Positions 1 to 5,647 of a DNA stretch of 6,065 nucleotides are shown here, piece by piece. Origin of the DNA: Sphingomonadales bacterium (GTDB lineage: Bacteria > Pseudomonadota > Alphaproteobacteria > Sphingomonadales > Sphingomonadaceae); assembly GCA_004292705.1 (NCBI GenBank), contig RDXA01000152.1, positions 1 to 6,065 on the forward strand. Direction: 5' to 3'. The first letter of the stretch is position 1; every line of letters begins with the position of its first letter. A model generated the notes under the pieces. The model did not search any database and was not told where the DNA came from. It was given only the letters and a program-made list of their open reading frames with translations. The position numbers and the translations under genes are program-made.

Positions 1-264
1 GCCGCCGACGCGCTGCTCGATGACGCACTGATCGCCTGCGCCAATATCCTCGGCGAGATAGAGAGCCGCTTCGTGTGGGAGGGCGCCCGCGCCACCGGGA
101 GCGAGGTGGCGGTGCTGTTCAAGACCACTGGCGAGCAGCTCGATGAGGTGGTGGACCGGCTCGGCGAACTCCACCCCTACGACACGCCCGCGATCATCGG
201 CTGGCACGCCGACGCCGTCCATCCGGCCACTTTCGCGTGGCTGACAGGGAGCGTTTCCGGTTAG
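1..264 (+). CDS. cutA: CutA-like divalent cation tolerance protein, 3' part
   Basis: The frame is open from the left edge to a TAG at 262-264, giving 87 residues, so the start lies outside the window. CutA proteins are about 105-115 residues long, so roughly the first 15-25 are missing. Visible family landmarks are the CANI segment (residues 13-16), the ES-F-WEG stretch (about 21-29), the VLFKTT strand (about 38-43) and LHPYDTPAI near the C-terminus, matching the usual LHPYEVPEI. CutA forms a small cytoplasmic trimer with a ferredoxin-like fold related to PII signalling proteins. It was linked to copper tolerance in E. coli, but its biochemical role is not settled. The next gene, rplM, starts 158 bases downstream behind its own putative promoter, so co-transcription is not required. 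I am confident of the family and not of any metal-specific function. Confidence 0.88.
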   Translation, partial: AADALLDDALIACANILGEIESRFVWEGARATGSEVAVLFKTTGEQLDEVVDRLGELHPYDTPAIIGWHADAVHPATFAWLTGSVSG

Positions 265-284
265 CGGTATTATTTTACCCTATC

Positions 285-301
285 CAAAAGTGGCGCTTTT
301 G
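285..301. repeat. Small perfect inverted repeat after cutA
   Basis: CAAAAG at 285-290 and CTTTTG at 296-301 are perfect inverted repeats around a 5-base loop. The element sits 20 bases after the cutA stop and touches the candidate rplM -35 box at 303-308. The stem is short and AT-rich, and its T run lies inside the stem rather than after it, so it is a weak terminator at best. It could equally be a regulatory site next to the promoter. Confidence 0.3.
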
Positions 302-302
302 C

Positions 303-331
303 TTGACTTCACGCCGCTCCGGCGACATTTG
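303..331 (+). promoter_or_regulatory. Candidate sigma-70-type promoter for rplM-rpsI
   Basis: TTGACT at 303-308 is a good match to the housekeeping -35 box and is preceded by C, as is common in alphaproteobacteria. With a 17-base spacer the -10 hexamer is CATTTG (326-331), or ACATTT with a 16-base spacer; both are weak against TATAAT. Alphaproteobacterial promoters often have poor -10 boxes. The position between cutA and rplM suits a ribosomal protein promoter, with a leader of about 85 bases. This is inferred from sequence only. Confidence 0.45.
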
Positions 332-422
332 CGCCCCACTTCGCTGCCCGGCACCTGATCCGTGGAGCGATTCTTGTCAGGCATCACCGGGCAGGAAAAA
401 TTTCGAATCAAGGACACATGCC

Positions 423-902
423 ATGAAGGCACTCAGCAAGCAGACCCGGTCGATCAAACCGGCCGAGGTCGAAAAGAACTGGCACATTATCGATGCCGAT
501 GGCCTCGTCGTCGGTCGTCTTGCCGCGATCATCGCCAACATCCTGCGCGGCAAGACCAAGCCGACCTACACCCCGCACGTCGATTGCGGCGATCACGTGA
601 TCGTCATCAACGTCGAAAAGGTGAAGTTCACCGGCAACAAGATGGGCGACAAGATCTATTACAAGCACACCGGCCACCCCGGCGGCATCAAGGAAACCAC
701 CCCCAACAAGGTGCTGGGCGGCCGTTTCCCCGAGCGCGTGCTTGAAAAGGCTGTCGAGCGCATGATTCCGCGCGGCCCCCTCGGCCGTCAGCAGATGAAG
801 GCTCTGCACCTCTATGCCGGCACCGAACATCCGCATGACGGCCAGAAGCCGCAGGTGCTCGACGTCGCTTCCATGAACCGCAAGAACAAGGTGGCCGCAT
901 AA
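423..902 (+). CDS. rplM: 50S ribosomal protein L13
   Basis: This 159-residue protein is the large-subunit protein L13, which binds 23S rRNA early in 50S assembly. The core runs from NWHIIDADG (residues 19-27) through GRLA (31-34) and DCGDHVIVIN (54-63). The family signature region is RMIPRGPLGRQQM (113-125), followed by LYAGTEHPH and PQVLDV near the C-terminus. The E. coli protein has 142 residues; the surplus here is a basic N-terminus and a short KNKVAA tail. The start at 423 is chosen over an upstream in-frame ATG at 237 because the extra residues have no L13 similarity and AAGGA lies at 410-414, 8 bases upstream. The gene is followed by rpsI, sharing one base at the stop and start, the standard bacterial rplM-rpsI pair. 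Confidence 0.97.
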   Translation: MKALSKQTRSIKPAEVEKNWHIIDADGLVVGRLAAIIANILRGKTKPTYTPHVDCGDHVIVINVEKVKFTGNKMGDKIYYKHTGHPGGIKETTPNKVLGGRFPERVLEKAVERMIPRGPLGRQQMKALHLYAGTEHPHDGQKPQVLDVASMNRKNKVAA

Positions 903-1417
903 TGGCTGATGAAACCACCACCGTCTCGGATCTCGCCGATCTGAAGGACATCGCCGCCGGCGTCCCGCAGGGCGACGCCGCTGAAATCGCCCGCGTCGCA
1001 GCCCCGCTGCGCGACCGTGAGATCGATGCGCAGGGCCGCTCCTACGCCACCGGCCGCCGCAAGGACGCGGTTGCCCGCGTGTGGGTCAAGCCCGGCACCG
1101 GCAAGATCACCATCAACGGCCGCGATCAGGAAACCTATTTCGCGCGTCCGACCTTGCGTCTGGTGATCAACCAGCCCTTCACCGTCACCGACCGCACCGG
1201 CCAGTATGATGTGATCGCCACCGTGCGCGGCGGCGGGCTGTCGGGTCAGGCGGGCGCCGTCAAGCACGGCATCGCCCAGGCCCTGACCAAGTACGAGCCC
1301 GAGCTGCGCAGCGCGGTGAAGGCCGAAGGCTTCCTCACCCGCGACAGCCGCGTGGTCGAGCGCAAGAAGTACGGCAAGGCCAAGGCCCGCCGCAGCTTCC
1401 AGTTCTCGAAGCGCTAA
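902..1417 (+). CDS. rpsI: 30S ribosomal protein S9, with N-terminal extension
   Basis: This 171-residue protein is S9 of the small subunit, whose C-terminal tail reaches the P-site tRNA. The conserved core starts at YATGRRKDAVARV (residues 48-60). The S9 signature is GGGLSGQAGAVKHGIAQAL (110-128), and the protein ends in the expected RRSFQFSKR with its terminal KR. E. coli S9 has 130 residues; the difference is an acidic and Ala-rich extension over residues 1-46. Longer S9 N-termini are, as I recall, common in alphaproteobacteria. The start ATG shares one base with the rplM TAA (TAATG). AAGGTGG at 888-894, inside the end of rplM, sits 7 bases before it, so translation is probably coupled. No internal start is needed, because the extension is in frame and read from a good ribosome binding site. 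Confidence 0.97.
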   Translation: MADETTTVSDLADLKDIAAGVPQGDAAEIARVAAPLRDREIDAQGRSYATGRRKDAVARVWVKPGTGKITINGRDQETYFARPTLRLVINQPFTVTDRTGQYDVIATVRGGGLSGQAGAVKHGIAQALTKYEPELRSAVKAEGFLTRDSRVVERKKYGKAKARRSFQFSKR

Positions 1418-1427
1418 GCACACCGTC

Positions 1428-1444
1428 TTTCCGGTACCCGGAAA
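1428..1444 (+). repeat. Small hairpin directly after rpsI
   Basis: TTTCCGG at 1428-1434 and CCGGAAA at 1438-1444 form a perfect 7-base stem with a 3-base loop, starting 10 bases after the rpsI stop. It has no T run of its own and lies 4 bases before the main terminator stem. It may protect the mRNA 3' end or assist termination. Confidence 0.5.
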
Positions 1445-1448
1445 CATC

Positions 1449-1484
1449 AAGGGCGGCCCCCGCAAGGAGGCCGCCCTTTTGTTT
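1449..1484 (+). terminator. Intrinsic terminator of rplM-rpsI
   Basis: AAGGGCGGCC (1449-1458) pairs perfectly with GGCCGCCCTT (1469-1478) around a 10-base loop, and TTTTGTTT follows. This is a canonical rho-independent terminator for the ribosomal operon. On the minus strand the same stem is followed only by TTGATGTTT, so it may act weakly on the convergent small membrane protein gene that stops at 1502. Confidence 0.92.
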
Positions 1485-1501
1485 GTGCAACACCCCAGGG
1501 A

Positions 1502-1699
1502 TCAGCGTTGCAACAGGAAAAGCCCGAACGACAATCCGCTTCCGGAAAAGAAGACCGGCCACGACCAGTACAGCTTTGCATCAGCCACATGCACCATGTG
1601 GATCGCCAGTGGCCCCGCGCTGGTGCCCTGCGAACCGATCACGAGCGCAATTGTCGCGGACAGGATCGCGCCCAGTGTCAACGCCTTGATCATATCCAT
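1502..1699 (-). CDS. Small two-span membrane protein, function unknown
   Basis: This 65-residue protein is not one I recognise. Two hydrophobic stretches are visible: about residues 4-23 (IKALTLGAILSATIALVIGS) and about 44-64, starting LYWSWPVFF and ending GLFLLQR. A loop of about 20 residues with two histidines (HMVHVADAK) joins them. It is probably an inner-membrane hairpin protein. Three in-frame ATGs lie at 1705, 1699 and 1693. I chose 1699 because GGGGA lies 6 bases upstream of it, while it abuts the first ATG directly. The frame stays open upstream to 1804, but those residues are Arg- and Pro-rich and look like untranslated sequence. It lies 160 bases downstream of the phosphoesterase on the same strand and may be expressed with it. 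No clear terminator follows on this strand except the shared stem at 1449-1478. Confidence 0.68.
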   Translation of the reverse strand: MDMIKALTLGAILSATIALVIGSQGTSAGPLAIHMVHVADAKLYWSWPVFFSGSGLSFGLFLLQR

Positions 1700-1705
1700 C
1701 ACCAT

Positions 1706-1710
1706 TCCCC
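1706..1710 (-). promoter_or_regulatory. Ribosome binding site deciding the start of the 65-residue membrane protein
   Basis: On the minus strand the sequence reads GTGGGGA followed at once by ATG GTG ATG GAT ATG. The GGGGA is 6 bases from the second ATG (1699), a normal distance, but 0 bases from the first (1705) and 12 from the third (1693). This favours 1699, and 1693 remains possible. Confidence 0.5.
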
Positions 1711-1751
1711 ACTTGGAACCCGCCACCGCTGGGCGGCTTGCCGGTTGAACA

Positions 1752-1787
1752 GGGCAGGGCTGGATGCGTGACAGCGCACGCCTGCCC
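1752..1787. repeat. Bulged inverted repeat between phosphoesterase and small membrane protein genes
   Basis: GGGCAGG (1752-1758) pairs with CCTGCCC (1781-1787), and inside it CGTG (1767-1770) pairs with CACG (1777-1780). The right arms are contiguous, giving 11 pairs with one 8-base bulge on the left side. An overlapping direct repeat of CGCCTGCC lies at 1779-1786 and 1790-1797. On the minus strand no T run follows, so this is not a canonical terminator. It could be an mRNA processing or stability structure between the two genes. Confidence 0.35.
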
Positions 1788-1859
1788 AGCGCCTGCCGCC
1801 TCATTTCATCAACAAGGCGTTAAAGCGGGTGATAGAGAAAGGGTTAAGGCACGGCCCGG

Positions 1860-2627
1860 TCAGGTTACCGAAAGCGGGTCCTTCGCTGGCAGCCGCAACT
1901 GGGTTTCAATCACACCTCCCGGGGCGCAATCGATCACCCGCCAGCTTGCCGGGGCTTCGTGGCGCAGTCTGGTCGAGAGTGTGCCGGTGCCGATCATCCG
2001 CATCCTGTGACCGCCACGTTCCCGCTGCTGATCGAAGGGAACATGGACATGGCCCGAAATCACGGCATGGGCCCCGGCAGCTGCGATCTGCGCAAAGGCC
2101 TCATCACCGCCAATCGTCGGGTTGCCGGGCTTGCCCTCTGGCCCAAGCAAGGGGTGGTGCGCGATGACGAGGATCGTGCGCGGGTCTTCCTTTGCCTTCA
2201 GCGCTGCAATCGCATCGAGCGTCTGGCGCAAGGCGGCCGGTTTCACCACGCCGTCGGACCAGGGAAAACGGGTCTGCGCCCGCACCGTGGTGCGAAGCGG
2301 CACCAGCACCACATCATCGGAAACCAGCGTGGTCCCGACCGCTGCGTTCAACCGGTTGTATCGCCGGAACGGATCGCTGAAGCGTTCCCACGGGTTGTAA
2401 TAGGGCATGTCGTGATTGCCCGGCTCCAACACCACAGGCACCCCCAGCGATGCAAACCAGTTGCGAGCGGCGGCATATTCCGAATGCTTGGCGCGCTGGG
2501 TCAGGTCGCCGGTGCAGACCACCGCGTCGGGGCGTTCCAGAGCGATGGCCTGGGCCACGCTGTCCAGCGCGGCACGGTCTTCCACGCCGAAATGGACGTC
2601 GCTGATATGGAACAGGCGGGTCGGCAT
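1860..2627 (-). CDS. Calcineurin-like metallophosphoesterase (class III cyclic-nucleotide phosphodiesterase type)
   Basis: This 255-residue cytoplasmic protein has all the metal-binding motifs of the calcineurin-like superfamily in order: SDVHFG with D10 and H12, TGDLT with D41, PGNHD with N71 and H72, AHHP (156-159) and SGHVH (191-195). These hold a two-metal centre that hydrolyses phosphodiester or phosphomonoester bonds. The spacing and length resemble CpdA-type cAMP phosphodiesterases, but the DPFRRYNRL segment (85-93) is also seen in related enzymes of unknown substrate, so cAMP is only one possibility. The frame is open 31 codons further upstream, but those overlap the preceding gene and lack similarity. 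The start at 2627 directly precedes the conserved first strand, and AGGGG is about 5 bases upstream. The preceding membrane protein stops 8 bases before, so the two are very probably co-transcribed and co-translated. Confidence 0.92.
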   Translation of the reverse strand: MPTRLFHISDVHFGVEDRAALDSVAQAIALERPDAVVCTGDLTQRAKHSEYAAARNWFASLGVPVVLEPGNHDMPYYNPWERFSDPFRRYNRLNAAVGTTLVSDDVVLVPLRTTVRAQTRFPWSDGVVKPAALRQTLDAIAALKAKEDPRTILVIAHHPLLGPEGKPGNPTIGGDEAFAQIAAAGAHAVISGHVHVPFDQQRERGGHRMRMIGTGTLSTRLRHEAPASWRVIDCAPGGVIETQLRLPAKDPLSVT

Positions 2628-2635
2628 CGCGCCCC

Positions 2636-2908
2636 CTATACCCGCCCGGTCAGGATAAGCCACGCGGCAGCGCCATTGACGAGCGTATAGACGCCGTAAG
2701 CCCAGGCATAGACCGGCCACCCTTCGACCGAGAGCAGCAGCGCGAAGAACAGCACTGCGAATTCGCTGACCAGCGCCGCGCGGCGGCCGAGCGTCTGGCT
2801 GGACCGGGGCAAACGTACAAACAGGGGATGCCCGCGCTCGAACACCGCACGGCTGATCGCGAAATTGGCGATTCCCAGCACGAATATGATCACCGTCGCC
2901 GATCCCAT
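2636..2908 (-). CDS. Small three-span membrane protein, function unknown
   Basis: This 90-residue protein has three hydrophobic segments: about residues 5-22 (VIIFVLGIANFAISRAVF), about 45-64 (around EFAVLFFALLLSVEGW) and about 67-87 (AYGVYTLVNGAAAWLIL). A basic, Pro-containing loop (RLPRSSQTLGRRAA) sits between the first two. I do not recognise a named family. The start is uncertain. The ATG at 2908 puts the first span directly at the N-terminus, while an in-frame ATG at 2950 adds 14 residues (MAVSNRPAQRHSAA); neither has a good ribosome binding site. The stop lies 8 bases before the phosphoesterase start, and that gene's ribosome binding site overlaps the stop. The tight spacing suggests an operon and perhaps a shared job at the membrane, which is inference. 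Confidence 0.72.
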   Translation of the reverse strand: MGSATVIIFVLGIANFAISRAVFERGHPLFVRLPRSSQTLGRRAALVSEFAVLFFALLLSVEGWPVYAWAYGVYTLVNGAAAWLILTGRV

Positions 2909-3123
2909 GGCTGCACTATGGCGCTGCGCCGGTCGATTGGAAACCGCCATTTGTCGCCCGTTTCACGCAATTGGTCACATAGCCGCCGCGCCGGTCGAGC
3001 GGGCAGACAAGGTTGATCGACATGCGGATGCAGCCGCTTTGGTGCAAGCGTATCAGGGGGTTCAGCAGGGCACTTGGCACCCCCCGGATCGGACCCCCGC
3101 CCGATCTCAAGACCCTGCATGAT

Positions 3124-3129
3124 GGAGGA
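3124..3129 (+). promoter_or_regulatory. Strong ribosome binding site of the UrcA-family gene
   Basis: GGAGGA lies 7 bases before the ATG at 3137. It settles the start there rather than at the in-frame ATGs at 3074, 3119 or 3122, which would add residues ahead of an otherwise complete signal peptide. I found no convincing -35/-10 pair between 2951 and 3120. Confidence 0.85.
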
Positions 3130-3136
3130 TAGAGAG

Positions 3137-3460
3137 ATGAAAACCCTTGCGAAGACAATCATTCACAGTCTCGCGGCGCTTGGCCTTGCCGGTGCTGCGG
3201 TCAGCCCCGCCCTGGCCGGCGAGAGCCAGCGCATGACGATTTCGGTGAGCACGGCGGACCTTAACCTTGGCACCGCCGCCGGTCAGCGCACGCTCGACCA
3301 GCGGGTCGAAAAGGCAGTTCGGACAGTGTGCCGCACGACCAGCGCGACCACCGGTTCGCGCGTGATGGATCAGGATGCGAAGGCCTGCCTCGCCAAGGCA
3401 CGGTCCGATGCCAAGCGCCAGGTCGCAGCCCTGGTCTCCAACGAGCAACGCGGCGGCTGA
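3137..3460 (+). CDS. UrcA-family exported protein
   Basis: This 107-residue precursor starts with a clear Sec signal peptide: Lys at 2 and 6, a hydrophobic core at about 8-22, and an ALA cleavage site after residue 27, leaving about 80 mature residues. The mature part fits the UrcA family, small proteins common in sphingomonads and caulobacters. It has an opening MTISVSTADLNLGTAAGQ (33-50), a helix with LDQRVEKAVRTVC (53-65) and a second half with ACLAKARSDAKRQV. The two cysteines, C65 and C84, probably form a disulfide in the periplasm. The molecular function of the family is not known to me. The gene stands alone: its left neighbour is divergent, its right neighbour is convergent, and a terminator follows 48 bases after the stop. 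Expression seems strong, judging by the ribosome binding site. Confidence 0.88.
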   Translation: MKTLAKTIIHSLAALGLAGAAVSPALAGESQRMTISVSTADLNLGTAAGQRTLDQRVEKAVRTVCRTTSATTGSRVMDQDAKACLAKARSDAKRQVAALVSNEQRGG

Positions 3461-3508
3461 ACCGCGCGCTTCCTGCGTCATGCGCCATTCCCGCGGCGCA
3501 GGCGATAC

Positions 3509-3549
3509 GGCCCGAACCCTTCCAGTCCCTGGGGTTCGGGCCATTTTTT
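3509..3549 (+). terminator. Intrinsic terminator of the UrcA-family gene
   Basis: GGCCCGAACCC (3509-3519) pairs perfectly over 11 bases with GGGTTCGGGCC (3532-3542). An A and six T residues (3544-3549) follow. This is a strong rho-independent terminator on the plus strand. The minus strand lacks a T run after the stem, so it probably works in one direction only. Confidence 0.93.
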
Positions 3550-3564
3550 GTGCTCTTGTTTGGC

Positions 3565-3585
3565 GGCCGCCGTTGGTAGGCGGCC
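3565..3585. repeat. GC-rich inverted repeat in the convergent gap
   Basis: GGCCGCC (3565-3571) pairs with GGCGGCC (3579-3585) around a 7-base loop. It lies 27 bases beyond the stop of the LytTR regulator gene (3613). The minus strand after the stem reads GCCAAACAAG, with no T run, so it is not a standard terminator. It could mark the 3' end of the kinase-regulator mRNA by stabilising it, or work with Rho. Confidence 0.4.
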
Positions 3586-3612
3586 TGCATCCTCTGTCAG
3601 CGCGACTGCAAA

Positions 3613-4368
3613 TCAGCGCCCGGCCATCGCCTTGACGCGCGCAAGATAGGTTCGGCCGATGCGCAGCGCCTCGCCATTGACCAGCTCCGCCGACCACACG
3701 CCCAGGCCGTCGTGCCGCAGCCCCCGGATATGGTCGCGGCGCAGGATCGTGGAGCGGTGGATGCGGATGAACTGTTCGGGATCGAGCCGCTCTTCCAATC
3801 CGGCAATGGTCTGGAGCAGCAGGTAGGAACGCCCCGCCTCGGGGCCACCGACATGCAGGCGCACATAGTCACGCTCGGCATCGATCTGGTGCACCTCGCT
3901 CACCGCGATGCGCAACAGTTCCGACCGGTGCGGCACCCACAATTCATCGAGATAGCGGCTCACCTTCTGCCGCCGCTGCCCGCGCCGCGCCACCGCCCGT
4001 TCGATCGCGCGTTCCAGCCGGTCAGCCGAAACCGGCTTGAGCACATAATCGACCGCCTCGAGATCAAAGGCTTCGACCGCGAAGTGATCATGCGCGGTCA
4101 CGAAGATCACCACGGGAGCTTGCGGCTGCTCGGCGAAATGCCGTGCGACACCGAGACCGTCGAGCTCGGGCATGGTCATGTCGAGCAACACCAGATCGGG
4201 CCCGAGCTTTTCGGCCAGCCGCAGCGCGGCGGCCCCGTCGCTGGCGGTGCCGACGACGCGCACGGCGGGAATCTCGGCGCAGATCACCTGCACCCGCTCC
4301 ACCGCGAGCGGCTCATCATCGACAATCAGGGTGCGCAGTGCGGCGCTTTCAAGGTCGCTTTCAGGCAT
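3613..4368 (-). CDS. LytTR-family response regulator
   Basis: This 251-residue protein is a cytoplasmic DNA-binding response regulator. The receiver domain spans about residues 12-128: acidic D17 and D18, phosphoacceptor D63 in LVLLDMTMPELDG, T91 in FVTAHD, and K111 in YVLKPV. A basic linker (RRGQRRQK, 128-135) leads to the LytTR domain at about 144-250, with LLRIAVSEVHQIDAERDYV, then IRIHRSTILRRDHI and a C-terminal RIGRTYLARVK. LytTR domains bind DNA through a beta fold, typically at paired direct repeats, and control exported or cell-surface functions in many bacteria. The ATG overlaps the kinase stop by 8 bases (ATGCCTGA), so translation is coupled and the cognate kinase is almost certainly the upstream gene. 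The target genes cannot be named. It is the last gene of its transcription unit, and no classical terminator follows. Confidence 0.95.
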   Translation of the reverse strand: MPESDLESAALRTLIVDDEPLAVERVQVICAEIPAVRVVGTASDGAAALRLAEKLGPDLVLLDMTMPELDGLGVARHFAEQPQAPVVIFVTAHDHFAVEAFDLEAVDYVLKPVSADRLERAIERAVARRGQRRQKVSRYLDELWVPHRSELLRIAVSEVHQIDAERDYVRLHVGGPEAGRSYLLLQTIAGLEERLDPEQFIRIHRSTILRRDHIRGLRHDGLGVWSAELVNGEALRIGRTYLARVKAMAGR

Positions 4369-5626
4369 GGCGGTTCACAGGTCTCGAAAGGGGAATGCGA
4401 ATCTCGGTGCAATACCCGCCCGGCACCGGGGCGGAGCTGAAACCAATATCAGCGCCGAAGCGTGCCTCCAACCGGTCGCGGACGTTGGCGAGGCCGATAC
4501 CAAAACCGTGGGTGGTGCCCTGCGGCACGCCGGGGCCATCGTCGCTCACCGCAATCACCAGCCGGTCGAATTCTTCCCGCGCAGCCAAGGTTATGGTGAC
4601 CGGGCGGGACACGGGGGAGACCGCATACTTCACCGAGTTTTCCACCAGCGGCTGCAGGATCATCCCCGGTACGCGGCATTCTTCAAGATCAGGCGGAAGA
4701 TCGAACACCGTCACCAGCCGGGTCGGAAAACGCACCGCCTCGATATCGAGATAGAGCTTCTGCAGATCGAACTCGTCACGCAGCGCCACATCGGCGGTGG
4801 GCTCGGTTGCGAGCGAGTGGCGGTAGAAGCGGCTGATTGTCTGGATCATCCGCTCGGCGCTGTCGGCCTTGTTGGTCATTACCAGCGCGGATAGCGAATT
4901 CAGGGTATTGAACAGAAAATGCGGGTTCACCTGATAGCGCAAGGATCGCAGCTCGGCAGCCTTGGCGGCGGAGCGGAACTGCTCCTCGCGGTGCTGCGCG
5001 GCGCGCGCCTGAACCCCGGCGAGCAGTGCGAAATAGGTTGTGGCCCAGGCAAGCAACAGGAAATAGCGCCCCAGGGCGACATCGAGGAGCTTGCGCCAGA
5101 AATCCGCACTGGTCTCGGCCGGAGCGATGATCACCGATTCCACCTGATCGCTCCGCGCAGTGGCACCAGGCTGCCCCGGCGTCGCCGGGCCGACCTGGCG
5201 CACCGGCACGTCGACCAGCAGATTGCCGCTCTCGTCGCGGCGCAGGTTGAGGTTGTATTTTTTGGCATAGGCCTGTTCCTGCGCCGCCTGCGTATCCTTG
5301 AACACCAGGTAATTGACCTGCCCGATCCCCAGCGCGACCGGCATCGCCAGCACGATCGCGCCAGAAATCTTGATCCACAGCGGGCGGGTGTCGAACAGGC
5401 GCAGCAGCAGCCACAGCACGATGGTGAAGCTGACCCCGATCACAGTCACCAGAAGGCGCCTCCAGCCAAGCTCGAACTGGAGATCGAAATCCATCACTAT
5501 CGCGCGAATGGTGGTGAGGACGAAATAGGTCGCCCACAGCACCACCATCGAAAACAGCACGGTGCGGAAGGAGACAGTAGCGGCGGGCTCGCCGAGGGCG
5601 GCTTCGCGGGTCAAGGTCTTCGTCAT
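4361..5626 (-). CDS. LytS/YehU-type membrane sensor histidine kinase
   Basis: This 421-residue kinase belongs to the family that pairs with LytTR regulators. Four hydrophobic segments lie at about residues 22-42, 57-77, 84-108 and 184-206. Segments 3 and 4 enclose a polar stretch of about 75 residues (109-183) that should face the periplasm if the N-terminus is cytoplasmic. A linker with ARAAQHREEQFRSAAKAAELRSLRYQ leads to the phosphoacceptor motif NPHFLFN with H236. The ATPase domain has the N box LVENSVKYA (N330), the G1 box SDDGPGVP (D363) and the G2 box GFGIGL (374-379). All catalytic motifs look intact. The ATG at 5626 has no good ribosome binding site upstream, but the next ATG would remove part of the first span. 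The regulator gene overlaps its stop. The sensed signal is unknown; the outer segment matches no sensor domain I can name. Confidence 0.94.
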   Translation of the reverse strand: MTKTLTREAALGEPAATVSFRTVLFSMVVLWATYFVLTTIRAIVMDFDLQFELGWRRLLVTVIGVSFTIVLWLLLRLFDTRPLWIKISGAIVLAMPVALGIGQVNYLVFKDTQAAQEQAYAKKYNLNLRRDESGNLLVDVPVRQVGPATPGQPGATARSDQVESVIIAPAETSADFWRKLLDVALGRYFLLLAWATTYFALLAGVQARAAQHREEQFRSAAKAAELRSLRYQVNPHFLFNTLNSLSALVMTNKADSAERMIQTISRFYRHSLATEPTADVALRDEFDLQKLYLDIEAVRFPTRLVTVFDLPPDLEECRVPGMILQPLVENSVKYAVSPVSRPVTITLAAREEFDRLVIAVSDDGPGVPQGTTHGFGIGLANVRDRLEARFGADIGFSSAPVPGGYCTEIRIPLSRPVNRHA

Positions 5627-5647
5627 GATGCCGAAGGGCGATAACGA

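Noticed and set aside
418..426. ATGCCATGA, a two-codon reading frame overlapping the rplM start
   Set aside because: The ribosome binding site at 410-414 is only 3 bases from this ATG but 8 from the rplM ATG, so the short frame is unlikely to be used. It is probably chance.
408..1465. Long minus-strand reading frames opposite rplM and rpsI
   Set aside because: They mirror highly conserved ribosomal protein genes in GC-rich DNA and show no recognisable domains.
1820..1847. Two TTAA tetramers as a possible CtrA binding site
   Set aside because: They are 20 bases apart instead of the 7 expected for a CtrA site (TTAA-N7-TTAA).
1959..2690. 243-codon plus-strand reading frame opposite the phosphoesterase
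   Set aside because: The minus-strand gene has complete catalytic motifs. The plus-strand product is low-complexity, His/Arg-rich shadow sequence.
3087..3106. GATCGG/CCGATC inverted repeat before the UrcA gene
   Set aside because: A 6-base stem with an 8-base loop is common by chance in GC-rich DNA, and nothing nearby supports a role.
2916..3158. Minus-strand reading frame across the divergent gap, including a Cys-containing peptide (CPLDRRGGYVTNC)
   Set aside because: It overlaps the UrcA ribosome binding site and start on the other strand. No ribosome binding site or family similarity is visible. Conservation in relatives would be needed to revive it.
3712..5644. Several plus-strand reading frames of 200-242 codons opposite the kinase and regulator
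   Set aside because: They lie antisense to genes with intact conserved motifs and have Arg/Gln/His-rich compositions typical of GC-driven shadow frames.
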